Assembly: GCA_922989275.2 (NCBI GenBank)
Contig: OV277864.1
Location: forward strand, 1,178,001 to 1,242,000
Direction: 5' to 3'
From: Gari tellinella
Lineage: Eukaryota; Mollusca; Bivalvia; Cardiida; Psammobiidae
Length of the DNA: 64,000 bases
Below, piece after piece: positions 1 to 9,872 of this stretch. Positions within the stretch are counted from its first letter, which is position 1. Every line of letters starts with the position of its first letter. The position numbers and the translations under genes were made by a program. Below the pieces are notes generated by a model. It saw nothing but the letters and a program-made list of their open reading frames with translations, searched no databases and had not been told where the DNA came from.

Positions 1-3
1 ATG

Positions 4-84
4 TTAACCCATTACCCCATAGCCTATTTCTAGTTTTGAAGACATGTGACCACTTAATGCAGGTTGAAAGTAAAGCAGACTATT
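4..84. mobile_element. Left half of a TTAA hairpin MITE, split by an insertion
   Basis: The sequence starts at a TTAA and reads as the usual left end of the TTAA-flanked MITE family (TTAACCCATTACCCCATAG), through the left arm of the 70-bp core A, and stops abruptly after AAAGCAGA at 84. The missing remainder, beginning ATGTGCC, is at about 2239-2425 in the same orientation, so this is one element interrupted by about 2.15 kb. Confidence 0.7.
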
Positions 85-2238
85 TACATTCGCCTTATCT
101 CTTTCCATTGTAAAAATCAGCGTTCAATTTTAATAAACACTCAAACCTTAGGGGGCGGAGCTTAGGGTTAAGTCACTGCGCATTAATCTTCACTACTCTA
201 AAATAAGAAATCACGTTGTAGACATAGATTGAATCTAGTTTATTTCCCAATCTTTTTTTTAAACACTAAATACCAATATATAGAGAGAGATTTTATATTC
301 ATATTGATATAGATTATTTACACTCATTGTGAAAAAAATGCAGTAGGAAGCGCTCCGAAACTTTGTCCGTCTGTTACGAATTTATTTTTATCACAACAAT
401 GATGCTCGAAATAAGATTCTCACTTAACTCGTTTTATGAATTCTGAGTGTGTAACTGGTCTACAGTCGCTCCTTTGTTTTCGTTTACAAGTATAACAATA
501 AGCAGTCACTAATTTCAGTAATCTGTGACGCTTTGCGTTGACTACTTTTTATGTGAAATCTAAAATATGTAATATAATTTTGATATTTACGATCAAACAG
601 GCTTTAGTTTTGCGAATTTATCGAAAATTAGTGCAATAGATTTGAACAATTATTTTTACAATTTTTAGTTATAAAATAGAATCTATATGAAAAATGTACT
701 AGATCTATATTAAGTGTACATTTAAAAAAGCTATTACTGCTGATTCTGAAAAAAAAAACATTAAAGGGGGGTAATAAATGTAGGCAGTATGATTGTTTGG
801 GAGGGGGGGGGTGTAGAAACAGACTTTCGAAACCTTCTCTTAGTACTGATCAGGATACAAAAGGAGCTTGAATACGATGTACATGTATACAGATATATTA
901 TACATCAATCTCAATCAGGTCAGATTTGGCTAGTGATTTATAAACAGGATCAAGGTGATGACACCGAAATTGGTTACATTAGTTTTGGGTTGAGGTGCAA
1001 GGATAAGCATGGAAGTAACCACCGGTTCTTTGACATACCCGGAATCAAGATCTAATACATGCATATATAAACCCGGATTCAAGATACATACTAAATACTA
1101 AATCTACTTAAAGACATTACATGACCAAGCTTGGGTGGAAACACCTATCACCATTGAAAGTTTGAGTCAAAGCATGGAGCCCATGCACTTACTCGGCTAG
1201 CGTCTAGGCAAATAATCATTCAGGCGTCTCATGTGAGGCCCACACCTAATATTTGATAGCTTTGTTAGTAAAACCCATTGAGAAACCTATTGAGATCTAT
1301 TATGTAAGGTCCTCTATTCAAAGCTTCAGATGGCTGAGCCGTTACTATCTCAATTTTCTCATGCTGTATACCGGTATATACCTGTATTTTGACACCTACT
1401 AAACAATGGGGGTGAATCAGTGAATGGACTGGCTTAATGTCTTTAAAGAAAATTCCTGACCTACTTTCGGTGGTAACACCAAACCAGGTATAAAAGCATG
1501 CAACCCTGTGCTGTTACTGTTATCTTGTCTAGGGAGGGGGTAGTTCATCAAACACTGAGGAAGTAAAAGCTTGTTATTTTATTTTGTGAAGCGGGTACTG
1601 GAATCTGTAGTCCTCTGACATAGTAAGCTAAAACACTAGATCAGGCATTTTTTTTTTATTTCAATATTAAAATTCTTACAAATAAAATGGTCATATTTAT
1701 AATTTTATTTATAAAGATAAACTGTTGTTACTTTTGATTAAATTGCCTTTGATAGAAGTTGTTTCCGTCAATTTAATCAGTACAATCACCGATATCCGTT
1801 GAAACAGAGGAAAAACAGCATAAATTATTAAAGGGAGGTAAATGCAGAACGAGATTCTACATAAGGTATGCGAACTTTTAACTGAATTAAGAATAGATAT
1901 ATTCCGATTCGATTTTTAATTTCCATCCTTTATGATTCTTTTTCGTGATTATATCAGCACACAATGGGAGGACTATTTCCTTTCCCTCGCGCAGTATAGA
2001 TCTAGCTATGTTATTTGGTTACAGGGGGCGGAGTTAACGTCTTTAAAGCTTTTCAATTTAGTATATTTCTTCAACGTACATATCCTTTTTAAAACCCAAT
2101 TTCTCCTTTAATAACTGAAATTTTGAATTTTTTTCATAACAAATATAAAGATAAAATAATGTAAATATAAGAAATGAATTGATTTTTTTCGGTGTTCAAG
2201 CCCAATGAACGACAGAAAATTATCTGCAAATACCATGA
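85..2238. other. Unidentified 2.15-kb segment interrupting a MITE
   Basis: No recognisable gene, terminal inverted repeat or LTR is visible. The segment holds A/T-rich unique-looking DNA, a short G-run at 803-810, a T-run at 1649-1658 and two copies of GGGGGCGGAG (about 151 and 2025). The only open frame (789-1055, 88 codons) matches nothing I know. Its borders coincide with the two broken ends of the flanking MITE core, so it may be an inserted element whose family I cannot name. Confidence 0.4.
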
Positions 2239-2425
2239 ATCGCGTTAAATGTGCCTTAAGGCACATTCTGCTTTACTTTCAGCCTACTTTAAGCCACCAA
2301 CTGCTAGAATATAGAAAATATTTCCTAAGAAACATATTCTTGACATATATAAATTGAAACTATTTACTTGAGTGGAGGAATAAATTAAAGGCGTAAAAAG
2401 GCGTATTTATGAGGCAATGGGTTAA
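2239..2425. mobile_element. Right half of the split TTAA hairpin MITE
   Basis: The sequence starts with ATGTGCCTTAAGGCACATTC (core A apex), continues through the right core arm (CTTTACTTTCAGCC) and the family right flank with GGAGGAATAAATTAAAGGCG, and ends GGGTTAA. It completes the left half at 4-84. Confidence 0.7.
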
Positions 2426-2786
2426 ACATGTCCATGGTGATGAAAGAGTCAAATGAGAAAGCTTGAATTCTTGCCCGTTGTAGCCATGTCAGTGTTAAAA
2501 AAATAACAACCAAATAATATCTTTGCATTAAGATTATTTTGTATTCCACCCAGTTCAATAAAATTACAAAATATGCTCAGATATTTCCATTAAACCATTA
2601 CTCACTGTGATGTACTTTTGAATATGTCACATGAATCAGAATTTAAAATGTCAGTCAATAGTTTAAAGCAGCATGGTGAAGAGTGATTCTTCGTAAGTAC
2701 ATATAGTATTTTATCACATTGCAAAAATTTCATTGAAATGAGTCATATTGTTGTTCATTCCCATGTACTGAATGAAATTTGTGTTG

Positions 2787-3036
2787 ATTATCCTTATACT
2801 CCATAAGTATGACTTTAAGTTAGTCCCTCACTGAAAAAAATAGTTCCAATTTAAACAGTCATAAATATGCACCATCAAAAATATTTTCTTTATCCTAACA
2901 GATGGTAGCTTAAAGCAAGCAGGCTTAAAGTAAATCAGAATGTTACTTATGGCACATTCTGCTTTATTTTCAACCTGCTTTAAGTGGGTACCTTTCTCCA
3001 AATCTAGAAACAGGCAATGGGATAGAGGGTAAAGGC
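2787..3036. mobile_element. TTAA hairpin MITE, decayed, reverse orientation
   Basis: This is the family in the opposite orientation. Cctcactg...tagttccaa-type flank precedes a diverged core A at about 2912-2985 (apex near TTATGGCACATTC), followed by TCTAGAAACAGGC and a GGGTAAAGG end. Both terminal TTAA sites are degraded. Confidence 0.55.
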
Positions 3037-3214
3037 CTAGGTTGAAAGCCTAATACAAAATATATGTAATTGTCATATCAAAATATTTAAGACGTTTGAA
3101 AACACATTGGGTTGAAATAAGATGTCAAAGTAATTATGCATCTCATCAGACTGTTTGATGTTACAGGAACAGAGAAAGAAAAATCATTTCCCTATAAAAA
3201 CAAGTCAGCATTTT

Positions 3215-4503
3215 TAGCTCACCTGGCACGAAGTGCCAAGGTGAGCTATTGTGATCGCCCTGTGTCCGTCGTCAGTCGTCCGTCGTCAAACTTTTTGTTC
3301 AAAGATCTTCTTCTTGGAAACCACTTGGCCAATTTCATCAAAACTTCATAGGATTGTTCCTTGTAGGGTACTCTCTCAGATTTCTTCAAATATAGGTAAT
3401 CCGATTGAAATTGTGGTTGCCATGGCAACCAATTGAAAAAACTTTAAAAATCTTCTTGTCAAAAACTACTGGTCCGAATTGAAAATAATTTTACCCAAAT
3501 GTGCCATTGGTGACCCTCTATCAGATTTCTTAAAATAATTTTCCTATCTTGAAAAACATGGCCGCCAGTGGGTGGGGCAGATTTTCCTTATATGGCTATA
3601 TAGTGAAAACTTAAAGAATCTTCTTGTCAAAAACTAATGGTCCGATTTGAAAGTAATTTTATGCAAATGATCCATTGGTGACCCTCTACCAGATTTCTTA
3701 AAATTATTTTTATATCTAAACAAACATGGCCGCCAGTGGGTGGGGCAAAATTTCCTTATGTTACTGTATAGTAAAAACTTTAAAAATCTTCTTCTCTGAA
3801 ACTACTGGTTCAAATTAAAAATAATTTAATAAAAATGGTCAATTGATGATCTTCTACCAGATTTCTTAAAATCATTTTGTTATCTAAAAAAACATGGCCG
3901 CCAGTGGGTGGGGCAAGTTTTCCTTATGTTACTGTATAGTACAAACTTCCAAAATCTTCTTCTCTGAAACTGCTGGTCCAAATTAAAAATAATTTTGCAG
4001 AAATGGTCAATTGATGATCCTCTACCAGATTTCTTAAAATCATTTTGTTATCTTAAAAAACATGGCCGCCAGTGGATGGGGCATGTTACTGTATAGTAAA
4101 AACTTTAAAAATCTTCTTCTCTGAAACTACTGATTCAAATTCAAAATGATTTTACACAAATGGTTAATTGATGACCCTCTACCAGATATCTTAAAATCAT
4201 TTTGTTATCTAAAAAACATGGCCGCCAGTGGGTGGGACATGTTTTCCTTATATTTCTGTATATAGAAAAACTTTCAAAAAAAATTCTCTGAAACTATTGG
4301 TCTGATTTAAGAATTATTTTACACAAATAATGATTCATGGGTTACCCTTTGACAGTTTTCTTCAAATAATCTTCCTAGCTCAAACAACATGGCCACCAGT
4401 GGGTGGAGGTGAATAAGTGAAAACTTAATCATAACTGGTCGATTTACATGACAGTAATCATGGATACCAGGTGAGCGATTTAGGGCCGCATGCGGCTCTT
4501 GTT
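3215..4503. mobile_element. Mollusc-type AGCTCACC repeat element with internal tandem units
   Basis: The left end reads TTTAGCTCACC, followed by a small hairpin (TGGCACGAAGTGCCA), GTGAGCTATTGTGATCGCC and GTCGTCAGTCGTCCGTCGTC-like text. The right end is CCAGGTGAGCGATTTAGGGC, then GCATGCGGCTCTTGTTT. Between them about six imperfect tandem units of roughly 160 bp each contain AACATGGCCGCCAGTGGGTG and CTACCAGATTTCTTAAAAT. I associate this layout with an abundant molluscan repeat (recalled, not checked). It is non-coding here; the short open frames inside it are incidental. Confidence 0.7.
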
Positions 4504-4912
4504 TAAGAAGCCAACTTCTCCGGCTAAACAATAGTTTCAGCACAAGAAGAGTGAGAGATTATGGGTCACGTAATGTTTGTATATTTTTGTGAAATTTATT
4601 TGTAATGTATATGATACCTTGAAATAAATGACAAAACATCGTTCAGAAAATCTTGTTTTTATTGCATTACATGTATAGCAAATAGAAAAAAGTAGAAAAA
4701 TATAAAACATTTTGGCACAATCATTGTGGAAAAAATATTCATGATTTGAGATTGTTTTCTTTAAGTACAGAAGACCAAATACTGAGTGACTATGAGACAT
4801 TTTTACTAAGATATGGAAGAACAAAATGTATGTAATACTTTCCATCATGAATATACTATAGCACACCTTTACAGTGTCCTGATAATATAGACAGACAGGC
4901 ATATTTTCTTAA

Positions 4913-5089
4913 TGCCTTAAAATCGCTCTATTAGGACCACTAAAACGAAGGCTAATTGATTGTATAAACGACATTGCGAGCTTAAAGCAATGTGAAGATT
5001 TTACTGTCACCTTGACTGAAGCAGTCATCTGCCTAAAACACCAAATAATTAACACAATTTAATGGTCGTAATAGAGAGGTTTAAGTGTG
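4913..5089. mobile_element. Decayed TA-type MITE (CAGTAGAACC family)
   Basis: The left part (CGCTCTATTAGGACCACTAA) and right part (TAATGGTCGTAATAGAGAGG) are inverted copies of the ends seen at 24037-24241. The centre is a broken core with AGCTTAAAGCAATGTGA and CACCTTGACTGAAGC. Confidence 0.5.
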
Positions 5090-5549
5090 TATTATATGAC
5101 GCATGGCTATCATAACGTGAACAAAATGAAATTAAATGTCGGACTTCTTACAAAATTTGAAGTTTCACTGCCCACATGTTAATAGTTTACCCACATCATA
5201 TTCATTCAGGAGCAAATAAAGATAATAACATTTAAGAAATAAAGTATTTGCTGTGCACTATCGTGCTTTAGATCATAGTTAGGAGTTGAGGTGTGGAGTT
5301 GTCAGATCACGAGGCCTTATATTATCCATATCTCAACGACTCCACCACTATATATTCTGTGTAGGGAAATATTCGAAGGGTCATAATTTCTGTCAAAATT
5401 TCAAAGCAAATGAAGACTCATAGGGTGAGTCATAATTTCTTTACATGGGACTATTAAAATTGTGATCCTACTATTAAAATTAGCTTGGTATCCAACCAGA
5501 AACAAAATTACATTAAAAATGAATGAAGAAAAATATACCTTCAATATAA

Positions 5550-5727
5550 TCCTTTCCTCCATAGCCAAAACGCATTTGCATTAAAACACAGAAAATGACA
5601 ATTTGTTGCCAATTCTGATACTATATTTTAATTTGGCAAAGAGTTTGGAGCCTGATCAGGTGCCAGGTTACCCCGTTTTTGACCCGACTCCAAACTGTTT
5701 GGAAAAAATAGTTTCTTCTCCACAGTA
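5550..5727. mobile_element. Decayed TA-type MITE with core C
   Basis: There is a CAGTGGAGAA-family right end (TTTCTTCTCCACAGTA) and a diverged 65-bp core C at about 5636-5701 (GTTTGGAGCCTGATCAGG ... CTCCAAACTGTTTG). The left end is eroded. Confidence 0.5.
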
Positions 5728-5745
5728 TATAGCATATACATACGA

Positions 5746-5786
5746 TTCCGGGTCAAAACGGCCCCCAAAAACGGCCCCATATGATA
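5746..5786. repeat. GGGTCAAAACGGCC motif, left copy
   Basis: GATTCCGGGTCAAAACGGCC is followed by a second ACGGCCCC. The inverted motif occurs two to three times at 7418-7472 on the other side of the 5988-7086 repeat unit. A diverged form (GATTCCGGGTCGTTTCGGCC) is at the right edge of the window. This may be the end of a larger element. Confidence 0.35.
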
Positions 5787-5987
5787 TTGTATTGATATTG
5801 ATTCAAATATTATTTGGATAATTATTAATTATGGTAATAGAATTCGTATTATTACATTTACGGAAGATGTATACATGTATATTACTAAAGTGGAATAAAG
5901 TGAACATGACAATGATTTAAATAATATGTTGTCCCTTTTCTCCCCATTTGGTTCATGACTATTCTTGTAAGTGCAAACGTTCATTAT

Positions 5988-7086
5988 AGGAATAAACAAC
6001 ATCTTTTTGACGTTCATGACGGTATGACTACATTAGCTTCGCAGGGGGTAAATTTTGTAAACGCCCGAAGGGCGTTTTCAATGAATTTACCCCCCGAAGC
6101 TAATGTAGTCATACCGTCATGACCGGCAAAAAGATGTTGTTTATTCCTTATATTTATATTTTTATTTTCTGTCATCCATTTAATGTGTAGTTTGACCAGA
6201 TTTGTTTTCATGTATATGAATATATCATATACCGGCCAAATGGGTTTGATAGATGTAATATCGATGTAATAGCCATTCCAGTTTCTAAATATGGTGTCAA
6301 AAGTAGTCCTTACTACATGTACTGTATTTGCATGATAATTTCAGGGTTTTTACGCACTAAACTTTCTCGCTGTGCTTTAAGAACGCTCGTAAGAAACTAA
6401 AACAAAAATTTCAATCTGAATATCTATTATCAAAGCATATTTTAAACAATTAGGTGGCGCAAGTTTTTATACACGCTTTACACATAGCAACGCGAATAGC
6501 AACGCTGAAATGCGACTACACAGTCAGCGTGTACACACACCCGCGGCTATCCGTGGCATATCCGATACACATAGGCTAGTTTCAATATGTCATAACGGAA
6601 CATTACGTTACCAATTTAGTAAGTGTGAATGCATTATTTTGCTTTATGTTTGAGCGACTTTCCTATGTTATTCTGGTGAACAAATTGTTTGAACTTGTCA
6701 ATTTCAAACCGTAATTGGAAGACAACTTGTCTAATCTATAAATAGAACACTCGGAGAAGGGAGAGAGCCCGTACAGCTTTAATGACGGAGCGTAATATGA
6801 TAACCTCCCTTAAAAACAGCATTTAATTTTTTTTATCGCAATTTGATTTTAATTGAACTGTCTGCGACTTTAAATAGGGGTTTCGAGATACCCAACGGAT
6901 AATCCAAAAGTAGATCCTAACTTGGTCGGTACCTCTCCGCCGTATGGAAGATTTTCTTCGCGGCGGAGACTCCGCCCTCTTTCTAACTGGCTGGAACCGG
7001 ATTCGATTCGTAGGTTCATCGAGAATTGACCTGCATATTTTTTAATACGATTACATAGAGACTTTACAAGGTGAATGTAAATATTA
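5988..7086. mobile_element. Repeat unit with a 160-bp hairpin head, copy 1
   Basis: A near-perfect hairpin (5988-6148, arms AGGAATAAACAACATC ... GATGTTGTTTATTCCT, apex CGCCCGAAGGGCG) is followed by about 900 bp of A/T-rich DNA. The hairpin and most of the tail recur at 51979-52762. Copy 1 contains about 230 bp (roughly 6402-6630) absent from copy 2. No coding potential was recognised, and the shared tail suggests one transposed or duplicated unit. Confidence 0.65.
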
Positions 7087-8385
7087 TCTTTTTTCCCAAA
7101 CATCATAATAATGCAATCTGTACAGTCTGTAGTCTATGAACCTTTATAATAATTAACAACTCTGGAATGGATTGATGGACCAATGTTCCATCTAGAAATG
7201 TTAGTACTATACTAATGGTGCCCTGATCAGTTGTCAGACAGCTACGATGTAGATGGTATATAATAACTACTATAATTTTTTTTATATTTAAACAGATCGC
7301 TTTTGCTATACAAAGTCTTAACCTATAAACCCATAGGTACTCCTTTTCTAGAATTTATTAGTATTATTAGTGAGTATTACATGCTTTGCATAGTTTTTGT
7401 ATTAAAACTAGATAGTGTGGGCCGTTTTGACCCGGGACCGTTTTGACTCGGGGGCCGTTTTGACCCGGTACCATACATACAGTGCTCTTGGTGAGCTTTC
7501 TAGCTATTTAACTTTCATCTTGTATGTAAAGCATCCACATGTATAAGCATCCAAATGTATTTAACACAATGAATGAATTTATCATGACACAGTATAGTTG
7601 TCCTAAGGCATTTATGTGGAGGATTCATATGAACGCATTTAAGGCACTTTGTGGAGGAATAAGAGAGAGGCGTTCTGTTGAGAACAAGCATTAATATTAA
7701 CACAACACAACATACATGTGTAAATATATATGGCACAAAATGGAAACGGTGCCTAATGCTGTAGAATTCATTATTTAAAATGATAAAACAATAAATAATA
7801 TGTTATGTACAATAAAAAGGAATAGTGATAGAACATTGCTGGAATGGAATTGACATAATACTGATTCATGTACTAGGATACCAAATCTACAATAAATTAT
7901 CACATTAGCATCACAACCTCTAGATTATACTTCAGTTACAGACCTGATAAAGAAGTTCTCTTAACCTACCGTATTACCTGCTTCATACCGGTAGTTGTCG
8001 TCTACATTTAAAAACAACAACAAATACAATTGATTTTAATTGTAGCTGAAGAGACTTTAACATGGGTGTCAAACAGTTTGGATCTGGATAAGACACTGTA
8101 ATTCGCGCCTTCTGAGCTGGATCCAACTGTTCAAGTTCTAGTTCAGTCGCAACTTGCATGACCAGGGTTGATAATCTACAGTATGTTAACCTTACTTCAT
8201 TATCCAACTAGAAAATGGATGATTAATGAATTTTGAAACCGATCAAGGCTAAATGCAGAACAAAAAAATCCTTGTGCATCAATTTTGGCCTACCATTAAT
8301 AAACAGGACATGTGTAAATGTCAAACAAAATGACTTTTTTTAAAATGGAACAATGCTGAATTTTCAAATAGATTGTACGATTGAC
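7087..8385. other. Intergenic DNA, no gene seen
   Basis: A/T-rich DNA with the inverted CCGTTTTGACCCGG motif repeated at 7418-7472 and nothing else I could assign. The short minus-strand open frames show no family signature. Confidence 0.5.
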
Positions 8386-8389
8386 GTCT

Positions 8390-8765
8390 TGCAATTCCTA
8401 AGGTGTTGTCAATTAATCTACATGACCATGTAAATATTGCAATTCCTAAGGTGTTGTCAATTAATCTACATGGCCATGTAAATTTTGCAATTCCTAAGGC
8501 GTTATCAATTATTCTACATGATCATGTAAATGTTGCAATTCCTAAGGTGTTGTCAATTATTCTACATGATCATATATATTTTGCAACTATTAAGGTGTTG
8601 TCAATTAATCTACATGTTCATGTAATTCCTAAGGTGTTATCAATTAATCTACATGATCATGTAAATGTTGCAATTCCTAAGGTATTATTAATTAATCTAC
8701 TTGATCATGTAAATGTTGCAATTCCTAAGGTGTTGTCAATTAATCTACATGATCATGTAAATGTC
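8390..8765. repeat. 48-bp minisatellite, about 8 units
   Basis: The unit reads TTGCAATTCCTAAGGTGTTG, then TCAATTAATCTACATGATCA, then TGTAAATG. About eight units run head to tail with point changes, and one unit lacks 12 bp. Because 48 is divisible by three, a 140-codon frame (8403-8825) stays open with a 16-residue repeat (LSINLHDHVNVAIPKV). I regard that frame as a by-product of the repeat. It lies about 0.5 kb beyond the end of the vWA gene. Confidence 0.85.
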
Positions 8766-9309
8766 ATTGACCTCTTACAATGTCATTATTGTCAAATACT
8801 CCAAAACGTGTTTGTGCTGATCTAAAAACGTATCTGCTCATGACATGAATTTCATGCAATTACTAAAAGTGTTACAACGTGCATAGCGAATATTTTCCGA
8901 GATTATCTGCAATTAAGGCAATTAAATTATATGTAACTATTCTGTAAAGGCACATATATTGCCAACTAGAACTTCCAGTTTCAGAAATGTTTAGCAAGAT
9001 ATCAAACTATTTTAAAAAAAAATATATATAGTGTAGAAACCGTTTACACAAAGCCCTTTATAACGCCCAATTATTCTCTATGACGAGTAGTTAACACACT
9101 TTGTCGTGCTACCTGGTGAAATTGTTTGCAACAGTTATAACAATTCACACATATCGTGTTGAAGCTAACTTTGTGATCCTGTCTCGGAATATCAATATAA
9201 TTAGTCTCAATATACATAGTAAAGAGGCAATTAGGCGGACAACTTCGTATGATACCAGAACAAATGACTAGAAACATCACATAGCTTTTGACGTATTCAT
9301 CAGCAATGG

Positions 9310-9872
9310 CTACCACAAACACATTTGGTGCAAGATTTTGGTCTTCATATGTAGCATACCAGAAAAGTCAGGTACGTCAATAACATGCCCGCTAACGGGC
9401 TGGCTTGCCATTTCTGTGGCAGTATCAAAGTCTACGCCTCCAATCACAACAGCATACACTTCTACTTTGTTTCCAAATCTTAACCTCTTTGACTCCAATA
9501 TTGTTTGATGTGGATCTTCTAATTCGCCATCAACGATTACAAAAGCCACTCGCTTAACGTCTTCTCGGCCACCATTATCTTTATGAAATCCCTGAATTCT
9601 GAGTTTGCGTAGTAGCGCCGGAAGTCCTATGCTCTGTGATACCGTCGATGTAAAGAGAATGTCTTGTTTGTTTCTGTACGAAGACAGGGGAATTTCTAGC
9701 AAGTTTTCACAGGAATGCATCATTATACCTGACTGTATATCAACCGAGTTGATGACGGACATGATGTCAACTAGAGTTTCTAACAAAACCATCGATTTCT
9801 TGACTCCTATGGATTCTTCATCAAACACAAACATGACATCCATGGCGTCTTTTGATTGGCACTGATTGGTTG
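9310..9872 (-). CDS. vWA gene exon 7: degenerate vWA domain 3 and stop
   Basis: The acceptor CATTTCTTGCAG is followed by ATNQCQSKDAMDVMFVFDEE, and the exon ends HQMCLW with TAG at 9312-9310. The fold signature remains (MFVFD, FVIVDG, VEVYAVVIGG). The DxSxS site has become DEESIG, one residue short of vWA2, and the GGTxTG segment is replaced by SQSIGLPALL, so cation binding by the usual MIDAS is unlikely. I saw no AATAAA within about 500 bp downstream. Confidence 0.8.

Noticed and set aside
789..1055. 88-codon plus-strand open frame
   Set aside because: Starts next to a G-run, has no recognisable domain, no splice context and composition like the surrounding DNA.
4537..4902. 121-codon minus-strand open frame
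   Set aside because: Low-complexity, A/T-driven amino acid composition (Ile, Phe, Tyr, Cys, His) without family features; most likely chance.
9071..9322. 83-codon minus frame overlapping the end of vWA exon 7 (MFVVAIADEYVKSY...)
   Set aside because: It is in a different frame beyond the exon 7 stop and shows no continuation of a vWA domain. The stop after MCLW fits the conserved terminal cysteine.
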